DNA of 44,252 nt from Planctomycetota bacterium (GTDB lineage Bacteria > Planctomycetota > Phycisphaerae > Phycisphaerales > SM1A02). The translations under genes and the position numbers were made by a program. Shown piece after piece: positions 1-8,905 of the stretch (positions within the stretch are counted from its first letter, which is position 1; each line of letters starts with the position of its first letter). Below the pieces are notes generated by a model, which did not search any database, was not told the origin of the DNA, and was given only the letters and a program-made list of their open reading frames with translations. The stretch lies in contig JAAELP010000184.1 of the NCBI GenBank assembly GCA_024226535.1, forward strand, positions 1 through 44,252, in the 5' to 3' direction.

Positions 1-1920
1 CGCCAACTGCGAGCAGCCGGGCGCCTGCTGTTACGACGACGGCTCCTGCACTTACGGATTCGTCGCCGACTGCGTCGCCTCCGGCGGTACCTATCAGGGC
101 GACAACATTGACTGCGCCACCGCAAACTGCGAGCAGCCGGGAGCATGCTGCCTCGATGATGGATCCTGCACCTTCGGATTCGTCGCCGACTGTGTCGCTT
201 CCGGCGGTACTTACCAGGGCGACAACATCGACTGCGCCACCGCAAACTGCGAACAGCCCGGCGCGTGCTGTCTCGATGACGGGTCCTGCTCGTACGGGTT
301 CGTCGGCGACTGTGTCGCCACAGGTGGCACCTACCAAGGTGACAACGTGACGTGCGCCACCGCAGGATGCGTCCAGCCCGGTGCCTGCTGCTTCGGCGAC
401 GGGTCCTGCACGTTCGGCTTCGCCGGCGACTGTGCCACGGCGGGCGGTACCTACCAGGGCGACAACATCGACTGCGCCACCGCCGACTGCGAGCAACCGG
501 GTGCGTGCTGCCTCGACGACGGATCCTGCACCTTCGGCTTCGCCGCCGACTGCGTCGCCTCCGGCGGTACCTACCAGGGCGACAACATCGACTGCGCCGC
601 CGCCGATTGCGAACAGCCGGGTGCGTGCTGCCTCGACGACGGATCCTGCACCTTCGGCTTCGCCGCCGACTGTGTCGCTTCCGGCGGCACCTACCAGGGC
701 GACAACATCGACTGCGCCGCCGCCAACTGCGAGCAGCCGGGTTCATGCTGCCTCGATGATGGATCCTGCACCTTCGGCTTCGTCGCCGACTGCGTCGCCT
801 CCGGCGGTACCTACCAGGGCGACAACATCGACTGCGCCGCCGCCGATTGCGAACAGCCGGGTGCGTGCTGTCTCGACGACGGGTCCTGCTCGTTCGGGTT
901 CGTGAGCGACTGCATCGCGTCCGGTGGTTCCTATCAGGGCGACAACGTCGACTGCGCGTCGGCCAACTGCCCGCAACCCGGCGCCTGCTGCTTCGATGAC
1001 GGATCCTGCTCGTTCGGGTTCTCCAACGACTGCACGGCCGCCGGCGGCACCTACCAGGGTGACGGCATCTCCTGTGCCGCCGCCAACTGTGAGCAGCCGG
1101 GCGCGTGCTGCCTCGATGACGGGTCCTGCACCTTCGGGTTCCTCGCCGACTGCGTGGCCTCCGGCGGTTCCTACCAGGGCGACAACATCGACTGCGTATC
1201 GGCCAACTGCCCGCAGCCCGGTGCGTGCTGCTTCGACGACGGAGCATGCACCTTCGGATTCGCCGCCGACTGCGTCTCCGCCGGCGGCACCTACCAGGGC
1301 GACGGCATCTCCTGCGCCGCCGCCAACTGTGAGCAGCCCGGGGCGTGCTGTCTCGACGACGGCTTCTGCATCTACGTATTCGCCGCGGACTGCGTGGCCG
1401 CCGGTGGTGCCTACCAGGGTGACAACGTCTCCTGCGCCGCCGCCAACTGCCCGCAACCCGGCGCCTGCTGCTTCGACGACGGATCCTGCACCTTCGGCTT
1501 CGCCACCGACTGCGCGGCGGCCGGCGGCGCGTACCTGGGCAACGGCATCGACTGCGCCGCTGCCAACTGCGAGCAGCCGGGCGCGTGCTGCTTCGATGAT
1601 GGATTCTGCACGTTCGGATTCGCCGCCGACTGTGCCGCCGGCGGCGGCGCGTACCTGGGCGACGGAATCGACTGCGCCGCCGCCAACTGCCCGCAGCCCG
1701 GCGCGTGCTGCTTCGATGACGGGTCGTGCTCGCTGTCGCTCGAGGCCGCGTGCGCGACCGTCGGCGGCCTCTACCAGGGCGACGGGACCGACTGCGCCAC
1801 CGCCAACTGCCCGCAGCCGGGCGCGTGCTGCTTCACCGACGGTTCCTGCTCGTTCGGCCCCGAGGCCGACTGCACCGACGCCGGCGGCACCTTCCAGGGC
1901 GGCGGCACGGCGTGCGGCTC
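1..1920 (+). repeat. Tandem array of sixteen 120-bp coding repeats
   Basis: The unit is exactly 120 bp with no indel, so each copy stays in frame (units begin near 1, 121, 241 ... 1801). Copies 5-8 (481-960) are close to identical. From copy 9 onward units with NCPQ and NCEQ alternate (P at 961, 1201, 1441; E at 1081, 1321, 1561), giving a higher-order 240-bp period. This points to expansion by unequal recombination at both scales. It is a coding minisatellite, not a CRISPR array: there are no spacers. Confidence 0.95.
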
Positions 1921-2110
1921 GGTGGATTGCACGCCGCCGTGCCCCGAGGATCTCGATGACTCCGGTGACGTCGGCTTCGGCGACATCCTCCAGGTCATCG
2001 GCGCGTGGGGCCCGTGCCCGCCGCCGTGCCCCGAGGATCTCGATGACTCCGGCGACGTCGGCTTCGGCGACATCCTCCAGATCATCGGCGCCTGGGGAGC
2101 GTGCCCGTAA
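1..2110 (+). CDS. Secreted cysteine-rich repeat protein with paired dockerin-like C-terminus (5' partial)
   Basis: The reading frame is open from base 2, so the start and any signal peptide lie left of the window. The visible part (about 702 residues) consists of 16 uninterrupted 40-residue repeats. Each carries six cysteines (unit positions about 3, 9, 10, 16, 24 and 38) in the pattern N-C-x-Q-PGACC-x-DDGSC, a D-C in the middle, GG-x-YQGD and a final C. The last 56 residues are two dockerin-like modules, each CPEDLDDSGDVGFGDIL followed by a W-G near its end. These resemble EF-hand-like calcium loops. Such modules end many exported planctomycete proteins, so surface location or attachment is inferred. 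No enzyme domain is visible. The repeats probably form small disulfide-bonded units of a fibrous or adhesive surface protein. No close family name can be given with certainty. Confidence 0.85.
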   Translation, partial: ANCEQPGACCYDDGSCTYGFVADCVASGGTYQGDNIDCATANCEQPGACCLDDGSCTFGFVADCVASGGTYQGDNIDCATANCEQPGACCLDDGSCSYGFVGDCVATGGTYQGDNVTCATAGCVQPGACCFGDGSCTFGFAGDCATAGGTYQGDNIDCATADCEQPGACCLDDGSCTFGFAADCVASGGTYQGDNIDCAAADCEQPGACCLDDGSCTFGFAADCVASGGTYQGDNIDCAAANCEQPGSCCLDDGSCTFGFVADCVASGGTYQGDNIDCAAADCEQPGACCLDDGSCSFGFVSDCIASGGSYQGDNVDCASANCPQPGACCFDDGSCSFGFSNDCTAAGGTYQGDGISCAAANCEQPGACCLDDGSCTFGFLADCVASGGSYQGDNIDCVSANCPQPGACCFDDGACTFGFAADCVSAGGTYQGDGISCAAANCEQPGACCLDDGFCIYVFAADCVAAGGAYQGDNVSCAAANCPQPGACCFDDGSCTFGFATDCAAAGGAYLGNGIDCAAANCEQPGACCFDDGFCTFGFAADCAAGGGAYLGDGIDCAAANCPQPGACCFDDGSCSLSLEAACATVGGLYQGDGTDCATANCPQPGACCFTDGSCSFGPEADCTDAGGTFQGGGTACGSVDCTPPCPEDLDDSGDVGFGDILQVIGAWGPCPPPCPEDLDDSGDVGFGDILQIIGAWGACP

Positions 2111-2181
2111 GCTCGATCGGAGGAGGGCAGGGGTGAACGTGCACGTCCGTTGAATCGGGGCCAAACCCCTGTATCGCGCGG

Positions 2182-2211
2182 TACGATCTGCGTATGAGAT
2201 CCGTACCGTGA
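2182..2211 (+). promoter_or_regulatory. -10-like hexamer and five-codon upstream ORF before the glycosyltransferase
   Basis: TACGAT (2182-2187) ends six bases before ATG 2194. That ATG opens a five-codon ORF (M-R-S-V-P) whose TGA stop (2209-2211) overlaps the GTG start (2208-2210) of the glycosyltransferase. No convincing Shine-Dalgarno precedes either start. Translational coupling from a leaderless mini-ORF is an inference. Confidence 0.35.
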
Positions 2212-3986
2212 CACACACCGAACGACTGAAGCGCTACGAGAAGTCCGAGCGACCCGCGATCGCCCTGATCACCAACCACGGGTACGCCGGAGCGGACCTT
2301 CCCATCGCCGGCGCCCCCGACACCGGGGGCCAGAACCACTACGTCAACTCCCTGGCCCACGCGCTGGAGGAGCTTGGCTACCGCGTGACGATCTTCGCCC
2401 GCGGCGGGTTCCCCTTTTTTGAGAGCCAGCGGATGCGCTCCGAGCCGGAGATGCTCAGCGATCACATCCGCTACATCTTCATCCCGGGCGGGGGCGACGC
2501 CTTCATCCGCAAGGAGGACATCGCCGTCGCCCTCGACGAGGAGGTGGAGTGGCTCTACCGCTTCATCGGGCGCGAGGCCGAGGCGGCGGGGTGCGATCCG
2601 TGGCGGGTGTACGAGCTTCTGAACACCCACTACTGGGATGCCGGCGTGATGGGCGTGCAGCTCGTGGAGCGTTGGCGCGACGACATCGCGGCCCGCGACA
2701 TCGCCGCGATCGTCGAGAGCATCGTGCCCGACGACGCCGTCGCGCGGATGGTCGAGGAGCGGCACTTCCGCTCGGTCGGCGAGGTGCCCGGCTACACGCT
2801 CGGCCATCTCCTGTTGAGCGCACACGGCGATGCATCCACGAACACGCTCGACCGCGTGCGGGCCGCCGTCGCCCGTTGGACGAGCGTGAAGGGCGGCGCC
2901 GCCAAGGCGCAGTCGTACCTGCTCGAGACCGTGGGGCGCGTGGTCGAGACGGCCGGGGAGGGCTTCTCGCCCGACCTGGAGCCGATCCTCGCCGCGAACG
3001 CGCTGGGGCCGGCGGCGCTCTCGCTCAGCCCGGACGTCGACGCGCGTCTCAAGATGGATCTCCAGATCGTGGATCGTCACGTCTGGACGCCGCACTCCCT
3101 CGGCGACCTGAAGGACTACAACTTCCGGAACCGACCCGAGGACTCCCGTCGAAACCTGAAGTTCTGCGAGCGTCGCAGCCACGAGCGCATGGTCTGCTCG
3201 CGCACCCGGGCGTTCGCGGCGACGAGCAACGACATCGCCCAACAGCTCTGGACGCACTACCGCGTCCCGATCGAGCAGACGTTCTACTTCCCGCCGTGTC
3301 TCGACACGCACCGGTTCCGCCCGTACGACGACGGCGAGATGACCGACACGTACGCCTACCTCGCCGAGACGACCGGGGTCGCCGAAGCCAAGCTGCGTGA
3401 CGCGAAGATCGTGTTCGAGACGAGCCGCATGGACCGAACGAAGCGCAAGGACCTGCTGCTCGCCGCCTTCGCGAAGATCCCGGCGAACGGTCACGAGACC
3501 GGGGGCGACACGCTGCTCGTCATCGGCGGCGGCCCCCGGAACGACGTGAGCGATGCGCTGCGCGAGCAGATCACGCACAGCGATCAGCTTCGCGGGCGGG
3601 CGTTTCTGCTCGGCCCCGTTCCGGAAGCGCACATCGCGCAGATGTTCTCGCTTGCCGACGTGTACGTCACGCCGTCGGAGATGGAGGGCTTCGGCATGTC
3701 CGCCTCGGAGGCGGCGGCCGCGGGGACGGCGCTGGTCTCTTCGGATGCCGTGCCCTTCGCCGTGCACCACGTGCCCGACGACGCACTCATCTGCCCACAG
3801 GGTGACGCGGACGCCTTCGCGGGCGCGATCAAGCAGTTGCTCGACGACGGGGATGATCGTCAACGGAGAGCCACGCGTCTCAAGGACCGCATGCAGACGT
3901 TCGACTGGGTCGCCGGAACGAAGGGGTTCCTCGACCACGTGCGACAGCACGCGATTCCCGTGGCGGAAGGACGACCAGACCAATGA
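2208..3986 (+). CDS. GT4 glycosyltransferase, sucrose-phosphate-synthase-like
   Basis: This is a 592-residue retaining nucleotide-sugar glycosyltransferase of the GT-B fold, closest in pattern to sucrose-phosphate or mannosylfructose-phosphate synthases. The N-terminal domain has the D-T-G-G-Q motif (about residues 38-42) typical of that subgroup. The C-terminal domain has R-M-D-R-T-K-R-K-D (about 407-415) for the sugar nucleotide and the E-x7-E signature E493/E501 in EMEGFGMSASE. Residues about 155-290, between the two Rossmann halves, form a long mostly helical stretch that is longer than expected. The start is GTG at 2208; no good ribosome site is visible. It overlaps the next gene by 4 bp (ATGA), so the two are probably made together. 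The product sugar cannot be read from the sequence; no phosphatase partner is adjacent. Confidence 0.85.
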   Translation: MTHTERLKRYEKSERPAIALITNHGYAGADLPIAGAPDTGGQNHYVNSLAHALEELGYRVTIFARGGFPFFESQRMRSEPEMLSDHIRYIFIPGGGDAFIRKEDIAVALDEEVEWLYRFIGREAEAAGCDPWRVYELLNTHYWDAGVMGVQLVERWRDDIAARDIAAIVESIVPDDAVARMVEERHFRSVGEVPGYTLGHLLLSAHGDASTNTLDRVRAAVARWTSVKGGAAKAQSYLLETVGRVVETAGEGFSPDLEPILAANALGPAALSLSPDVDARLKMDLQIVDRHVWTPHSLGDLKDYNFRNRPEDSRRNLKFCERRSHERMVCSRTRAFAATSNDIAQQLWTHYRVPIEQTFYFPPCLDTHRFRPYDDGEMTDTYAYLAETTGVAEAKLRDAKIVFETSRMDRTKRKDLLLAAFAKIPANGHETGGDTLLVIGGGPRNDVSDALREQITHSDQLRGRAFLLGPVPEAHIAQMFSLADVYVTPSEMEGFGMSASEAAAAGTALVSSDAVPFAVHHVPDDALICPQGDADAFAGAIKQLLDDGDDRQRRATRLKDRMQTFDWVAGTKGFLDHVRQHAIPVAEGRPDQ

Positions 3987-4618
3987 TCGGAGACACGCTC
4001 GTCATCACCGACTACCACCGGGCGGCCGTCGAGCAGGTGGCCCCGCTCGTGATGAAGAAGCTCGAGACCGCCGAGGGTCCAGTGGCCGTCACGGTCGCCG
4101 GCGAGTCCGGCAGCGGCAAGTCGGAGATCGCCGCGTGCCTGAGCGAGCGTCTCGCGGAGACGGGCCGGCGGAGCGTCATCCTCTGCCAGGACGATTACTT
4201 CCGCCTGCCGCCGCGCAGCAACCACGAGCGACGGAAGACGGATCTCGAGTGGGTCGGCCCCGGCGAGGTGCGGCTGGACCTTCTCGCCGCGCACGTGGCC
4301 GCCCTGAAGGACACGCCGGACGCGCCGCTGAGCAAGCCGCTCGTGGACTTCGCCGCCAACGCGATCGGCGCCGAGGAGATCGACGCGAGCGGCTGCGACG
4401 TCGTCATCGCCGAAGGCACCTACACGACGCTGCTCGCGGGGATCGATGTGCGCGTCTTCATCGACCGCACGTACCACCAGACACGCAAGAACCGTGCGAA
4501 ACGCAACCGCGACCCCGACCCGGAGTTCCTCGAGCGCGTCCTCGCCATCGAGCACGAGGTCATCTCCGCCCACCGTGACCGCGCGGATGTCGTGATCCCG
4601 CCGCCGGAAGAGGATTGA
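3983..4618 (+). CDS. Uridine-kinase-like P-loop kinase
   Basis: A 211-residue protein of the uridine kinase/phosphoribulokinase-like P-loop family. The Walker A motif is GESGSGKS at residues 40-47, followed by the DDYF motif at 70-73 typical of uridine kinases. Near the C-terminus there is an R-T-Y...R-x-x-R-x-R-D-P region with E-R-V-L...E-H, the lid and helix seen in this family. The ATG overlaps the stop of the upstream glycosyltransferase (ATGA), so it is translationally coupled and probably works in the same sugar pathway, perhaps phosphorylating an acceptor or intermediate rather than uridine. That substrate is an inference; the family assignment is secure. Confidence 0.8.
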   Translation: MIGDTLVITDYHRAAVEQVAPLVMKKLETAEGPVAVTVAGESGSGKSEIAACLSERLAETGRRSVILCQDDYFRLPPRSNHERRKTDLEWVGPGEVRLDLLAAHVAALKDTPDAPLSKPLVDFAANAIGAEEIDASGCDVVIAEGTYTTLLAGIDVRVFIDRTYHQTRKNRAKRNRDPDPEFLERVLAIEHEVISAHRDRADVVIPPPEED

Positions 4619-4658
4619 CGTCCGGCGAGTCTCCCGGCGATCCGGGAGGGCCGGGGGC

Positions 4659-4664
4659 TAGAAT
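4659..4664 (+). promoter_or_regulatory. Candidate -10 element TAGAAT
   Basis: TAGAAT lies 30 bases upstream of ATG 4695, leaving a short leader that contains the purine-rich GGGAAAGGG. No clear -35 box is seen. Confidence 0.4.
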
Positions 4665-4694
4665 AGACGTTCATCTTTGGGAAAGGGCGGGTCC

Positions 4695-5645
4695 ATGCGC
4701 GCTCCCTGTGTCGTGGTGCTCGGTGCCGTGGTCTGTTCGTTCGTCTTCGGTTCGGCAGAAGGAGCACCGACGCCGATGCCGATACCGCGCGGCGGCCCGG
4801 GCGCCGTCGCTCGGTGCGCGACCGAGGGGCTCCGCGACGGGGATGTCATCGTCTACACGGCGCACCAGGATTGGCTCTCGCGGATCTACCTGCTCCGACC
4901 CGACGGCTCGGTGATCAACTACTTCCACTACGACTTCTACTACTTCGCCGACGTCGAGGTCGTGGACGGCGAGGTCTATCTCGCGGAGGCGTTCGCGCCG
5001 CGCGTGCTCCGGCTCGACCTCGACACGGGGGATCTCGACGTGGTCGTGGACGACTGGAGTCTCTACTACTTCTACGACGTCGCGTGCGACGGCACCTACT
5101 TCTACGTCAAGGAGTGGGACCTCAACCGGTACGAGCTCGACGGCACCTACGCGGGAACGGCTTCGTGCGACGAGTTCATCGCGGGCGGCGCCTACGACGG
5201 GCGGTACTACTGGACGCTCAACGACGAGAACCTCGTTCGGTGCTGGGATCTCTCGACTTGGCCGACGATGACGGAGATCGTCCTGAACCAGTTCGCGCCG
5301 CCGAGCCCCGCCTGTCGCGGCCTTTGGTACGACGGATCCCACTTCTGGAGCGCTGAGAACGTCGAGGGTGCGCTCGGATGGATCTACCGCTTCGACGCGC
5401 ACGGACAGGTGGTCGATCAGTGGCTCGAGCCGGCGTTCCAGGGCTGGGCGGCGTGCCTCGTACGCGCCTCGTGCCCGGAAGATCTCGACGACAGCGGTGA
5501 CGTCGGCTTCGGCGACATCCTCGCCGTGATCGGCGCCTGGGGACCATGCCCGCCCGGCGTCTGCCCCGAGGATCTCAGCGGCAACGGCGAGGTGGACTTC
5601 GCCGACATCCTGCTCGTGATCGGCGCGTGGGGGGAGTGCGAGTAG
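4695..5645 (+). CDS. Secreted protein with two dockerin-like C-terminal modules
   Basis: A 316-residue exported protein. ATG 4695 is preferred over the upstream TTG 4677 because it follows a purine-rich ribosome site and directly begins a signal peptide (hydrophobic VVVLGAVVCSFVFG, cleavage near SAEG-A). The middle, about residues 40-255, is rich in Tyr, Asp and Trp with repeated D-G and Y-F pairs, suggestive of a beta-propeller or similar beta repeat, but no named domain is recognised. The tail has two dockerin-like modules. The first (DLDDSGDVGFGDIL) matches those of the repeat protein at the left edge; the second (DLSGNGEVDFADIL) matches those of the protein at 6942. It is therefore a mix of both subtypes. 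It converges on the ThuA gene with a 7-bp gap. Confidence 0.8.
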   Translation: MRAPCVVVLGAVVCSFVFGSAEGAPTPMPIPRGGPGAVARCATEGLRDGDVIVYTAHQDWLSRIYLLRPDGSVINYFHYDFYYFADVEVVDGEVYLAEAFAPRVLRLDLDTGDLDVVVDDWSLYYFYDVACDGTYFYVKEWDLNRYELDGTYAGTASCDEFIAGGAYDGRYYWTLNDENLVRCWDLSTWPTMTEIVLNQFAPPSPACRGLWYDGSHFWSAENVEGALGWIYRFDAHGQVVDQWLEPAFQGWAACLVRASCPEDLDDSGDVGFGDILAVIGAWGPCPPGVCPEDLSGNGEVDFADILLVIGAWGECE

Positions 5646-5652
5646 GCCCGGC

Positions 5653-6867
<1,215 letters not shown>

Positions 6868-6873
6868 GGGGGC

Positions 6874-6879
6874 AGAATA
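6874..6879 (-). promoter_or_regulatory. -10-like TATTCT six bases before the ThuA start
   Basis: On the minus strand TATTCT is separated from ATG 6867 by six bases, leaving no room for a leader or a Shine-Dalgarno site. It is one of the candidate leaderless starts in this window. Confidence 0.45.
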
Positions 6880-6906
6880 CCCGCTGATGCCGCGGACGGA
6901 ACAGAG

Positions 6907-6933
6907 TAAAATCCGGGCGCCGGGGAGGAAGGA
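6907..6933 (+). promoter_or_regulatory. Candidate -10 TAAAAT and strong ribosome site
   Basis: TAAAAT at 6907-6912 is followed by GGGGAGGAAGGA at 6922-6933, eight bases before ATG 6942. This gene therefore has a conventional leader, in contrast to its divergent neighbour. Confidence 0.5.
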
Positions 6934-6941
6934 ACACACAC

Positions 6942-8441
6942 ATGCTCGATCGTGCACTCGTCGTGGGCGTCGCCCTGCTGGCGGCGTCGGTCACCGCGCC
7001 GGTTTCGGCCCAGGTTGCCACCGCGTTACTCCAGGAGGCCGGTCCGCTACCCGGCGTGCCCGGTGAGACGATCTTCTCCCTCAACAACCCCGCCGTGAAC
7101 CACGTCGGGGGCTATGCGGTGTCGACGAACACCAACGGAAGCGGAACGACGCTCAGCCACGGTTTCGGCAACGCCACCGGCGGCGCGGGCGCCGTCCTCC
7201 AGACCGAGGGCACGATCGGCACCCTCGAGCAGACGTCGTTCGAGAGCTTCATCGGTCTCAGCAACGCCGGCGACCTCGCCTACTCGGCGCTCGCCAACGA
7301 TACGGGCGGCGGTTCCACGGGCCTCGACGGGGCGTGGCTCGCCGACACGGTCGTCCTGAACGAGGAAGACGCGGTAACGGCGCTGCCGGGTCAGTTCTCC
7401 AGCTTCAACAGCCGCGTCGGCGTGACCGGGGACGGGCAGCCGTACTGGGTCGGCGGCATCACCAGCGCGCCGGGCGGCGCGACGCATAACCGCGTGCTGT
7501 TCCTCGGGCTCGGCGCCGCCGCCGTGCTCAAGGGAGGTGACCCGGTGGTCGGGATAGCCGAGACGGTCTCGACGGGCTCCGGCGGGATCGACATCTACGT
7601 GCGCTTCTCCGCCGCAGGTACGAACTACATCATCCGCTCGAACGTCAACTCCGGGTCGTCGCTGAACGACGGCGTGCTCGTCATGAACGGCGCCGCGGTC
7701 ATGGCGGGTGGAAGCATCGTGCGCGAGCAGTCCCCCGTGCCGGCGGCGATCGGCGGGCTCACGAACGAGCTGTGGGACAACTTCGACTACATGGGCATCA
7801 CCGAGGCGGGCCAGTGGCTCACCACGGGCGATACCGACGCCGCGACGTCGCTCGACGAGATCGTCGTCCACACCGGCCAGATCATCCTCCGCGAGGGCGA
7901 CGTGCTCACGTACGGGGGCGAGGACGTCACGATCTCCGGCGCGATGGAGTCCGGCTACCTCAACGAGGACGGCGACTGGGCCGTCGTCTGGGACGTGAAC
8001 GCGACCGCCGGCAACATCGAGACGCTCATCTTCAACGGCGAGGTCGAACTCGCCGAGGGCGACCTCGTCGACTGGACCGGCGACGGCGTGATCGACGCCG
8101 CCGACGACGGCGCGGAGATCATCGACTTCACCGGGATCAACGCGCTCGCGGTGGGCGCGCGGATCGGCAACCTGGTCAGCGTCTACTTCACGGCGGACGT
8201 CGTCTTCGACTCGGTGCCCGACGTGCTGGAGGGCTTCTTCTGCCTGCGTCTGGACGTCGCCGTCGCGCCGTGCCCCGAGGACCTCAGCGGCAACGGGCAG
8301 GTCGACTTCGCCGACATCCTCGCCGTCATCGCGGCGTGGGGACCGTGCGGCGTGCCGTGCCCGGAGGACCTGAGCGGCAACGGACAGGTCGACTTCGCCG
8401 ACATCCTCGCGGTGATCGGCGCGTGGGGGGCGTGCCCCTGA
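6942..8441 (+). CDS. Secreted repetitive beta-type protein with two dockerin-like C-terminal modules
   Basis: A 499-residue exported protein. The start is supported by a strong Shine-Dalgarno. Residues 1-24 are a signal peptide (hydrophobic ALVVGVALLAASV, cleavage after VSA). The body is low in Cys and Lys, rich in Gly, Asn, Thr and Asp, with recurrent blocks such as N-S-R-V-G-V-T-G-D-G-Q-P and E-D-G-D-W-A-V-V-W-D-V-N. It resembles planctomycete proteins that repeat a domain of unknown function. The C-terminus carries two nearly identical dockerin-like modules (DLSGNGQVDFADILAVI, each closed by W-G and a Cys). Surface location is inferred from the tail. It shares an intergenic region with the divergent ThuA gene (74 bp between starts). 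Confidence 0.8.
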   Translation: MLDRALVVGVALLAASVTAPVSAQVATALLQEAGPLPGVPGETIFSLNNPAVNHVGGYAVSTNTNGSGTTLSHGFGNATGGAGAVLQTEGTIGTLEQTSFESFIGLSNAGDLAYSALANDTGGGSTGLDGAWLADTVVLNEEDAVTALPGQFSSFNSRVGVTGDGQPYWVGGITSAPGGATHNRVLFLGLGAAAVLKGGDPVVGIAETVSTGSGGIDIYVRFSAAGTNYIIRSNVNSGSSLNDGVLVMNGAAVMAGGSIVREQSPVPAAIGGLTNELWDNFDYMGITEAGQWLTTGDTDAATSLDEIVVHTGQIILREGDVLTYGGEDVTISGAMESGYLNEDGDWAVVWDVNATAGNIETLIFNGEVELAEGDLVDWTGDGVIDAADDGAEIIDFTGINALAVGARIGNLVSVYFTADVVFDSVPDVLEGFFCLRLDVAVAPCPEDLSGNGQVDFADILAVIAAWGPCGVPCPEDLSGNGQVDFADILAVIGAWGACP

Positions 8442-8502
8442 GGAGGATTGCGGGGATTGCTGGGATGGCGGGGATGGTGCGCGCGTCCCCGCGCGGAAGG
8501 CG

Positions 8503-8795
8503 TCAGAAGTTGATGGTGAGATCGAGTTCGGCCGCGAGCATCCGTGCCTTCGTCAGCGAGACGTATGGATTGTCGGAGATCTTCCGGAAGATCTGCGGCT
8601 CGCTGGCGACGAGGTCGATCACGGGCGACTGATACGCGCTGAGCGCCTCGGGGGGGGGATGCGGACGAGATGGCCGGAGAACTTGGAGACGTACGCACCC
8701 GGCTCCCGGATCTCGTAAAACGGAACGCATGTCGTCGCGAGCGGTCCGGTCGTCTCCCCGGACGGGGGGTTCTTCATGGTGCTCGACAAGGACAT
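8503..8795 (-). pseudogene. Small conserved-looking protein broken by a frameshift in a C9 run
   Basis: Two minus-strand frames join into one plausible protein of about 97 residues. The first part, from ATG 8795, contains FYEIREPGAYVSKFSGHL-V-R-I-P. The second part contains SPVIDL, EPQIFRKISDNPYVS and the end K-A-R-M-L-A-A-E-L-D-L-T-I-N-F. They are in different frames and meet at a run of nine C (plus strand 8650-8658); ten or seven C would restore one frame. GGAG lies just before ATG 8795, closer than ideal, so the start is uncertain. Function unknown. It may be a decayed gene, a phase-variable gene or a sequencing or assembly error in the homopolymer. The spacer 8442-8502 before it holds only short G-rich repeats. 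Confidence 0.55.
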
Positions 8796-8871
8796 GCTCC
8801 TTTCGGGAACCCCACACTCTTTAGTATCGTCGATCCCATGGAGGTGGGGCCATAAGGAACCGACCCCGTTC

Positions 8872-8899
8872 TTGTCGCCTGCAGCCGGCGACATACACT
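8872..8899 (+). promoter_or_regulatory. Candidate sigma-70-type promoter, leaderless
   Basis: TTGTCG (8872-8877) and TACACT (8894-8899) are 16 bases apart, and TACACT ends six bases before ATG 8906. Transcription would begin at or next to the start codon. Confidence 0.5.
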
Positions 8900-8905
8900 T
8901 GGACC

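Noticed and set aside
1..1920. Regular repeats resembling a CRISPR array
   Set aside because: Units are contiguous, 120 bp, coding and without unique spacers.
2139..2148. ACGTGCACGT palindrome after the repeat-protein gene as a terminator
   Set aside because: Stem is short and there is no T-run; nothing else supports it.
743..2218. Long open frame on the minus strand across the repeat array (491 codons)
   Set aside because: It is a by-product of a 120-bp GC-rich repeat whose period is a multiple of three; the plus-frame protein has conserved cysteines and a dockerin-like end.
2082..3983. 633-codon minus-strand frame opposite the glycosyltransferase
   Set aside because: Composition-driven shadow frame; the plus strand has clear GT4 motifs.
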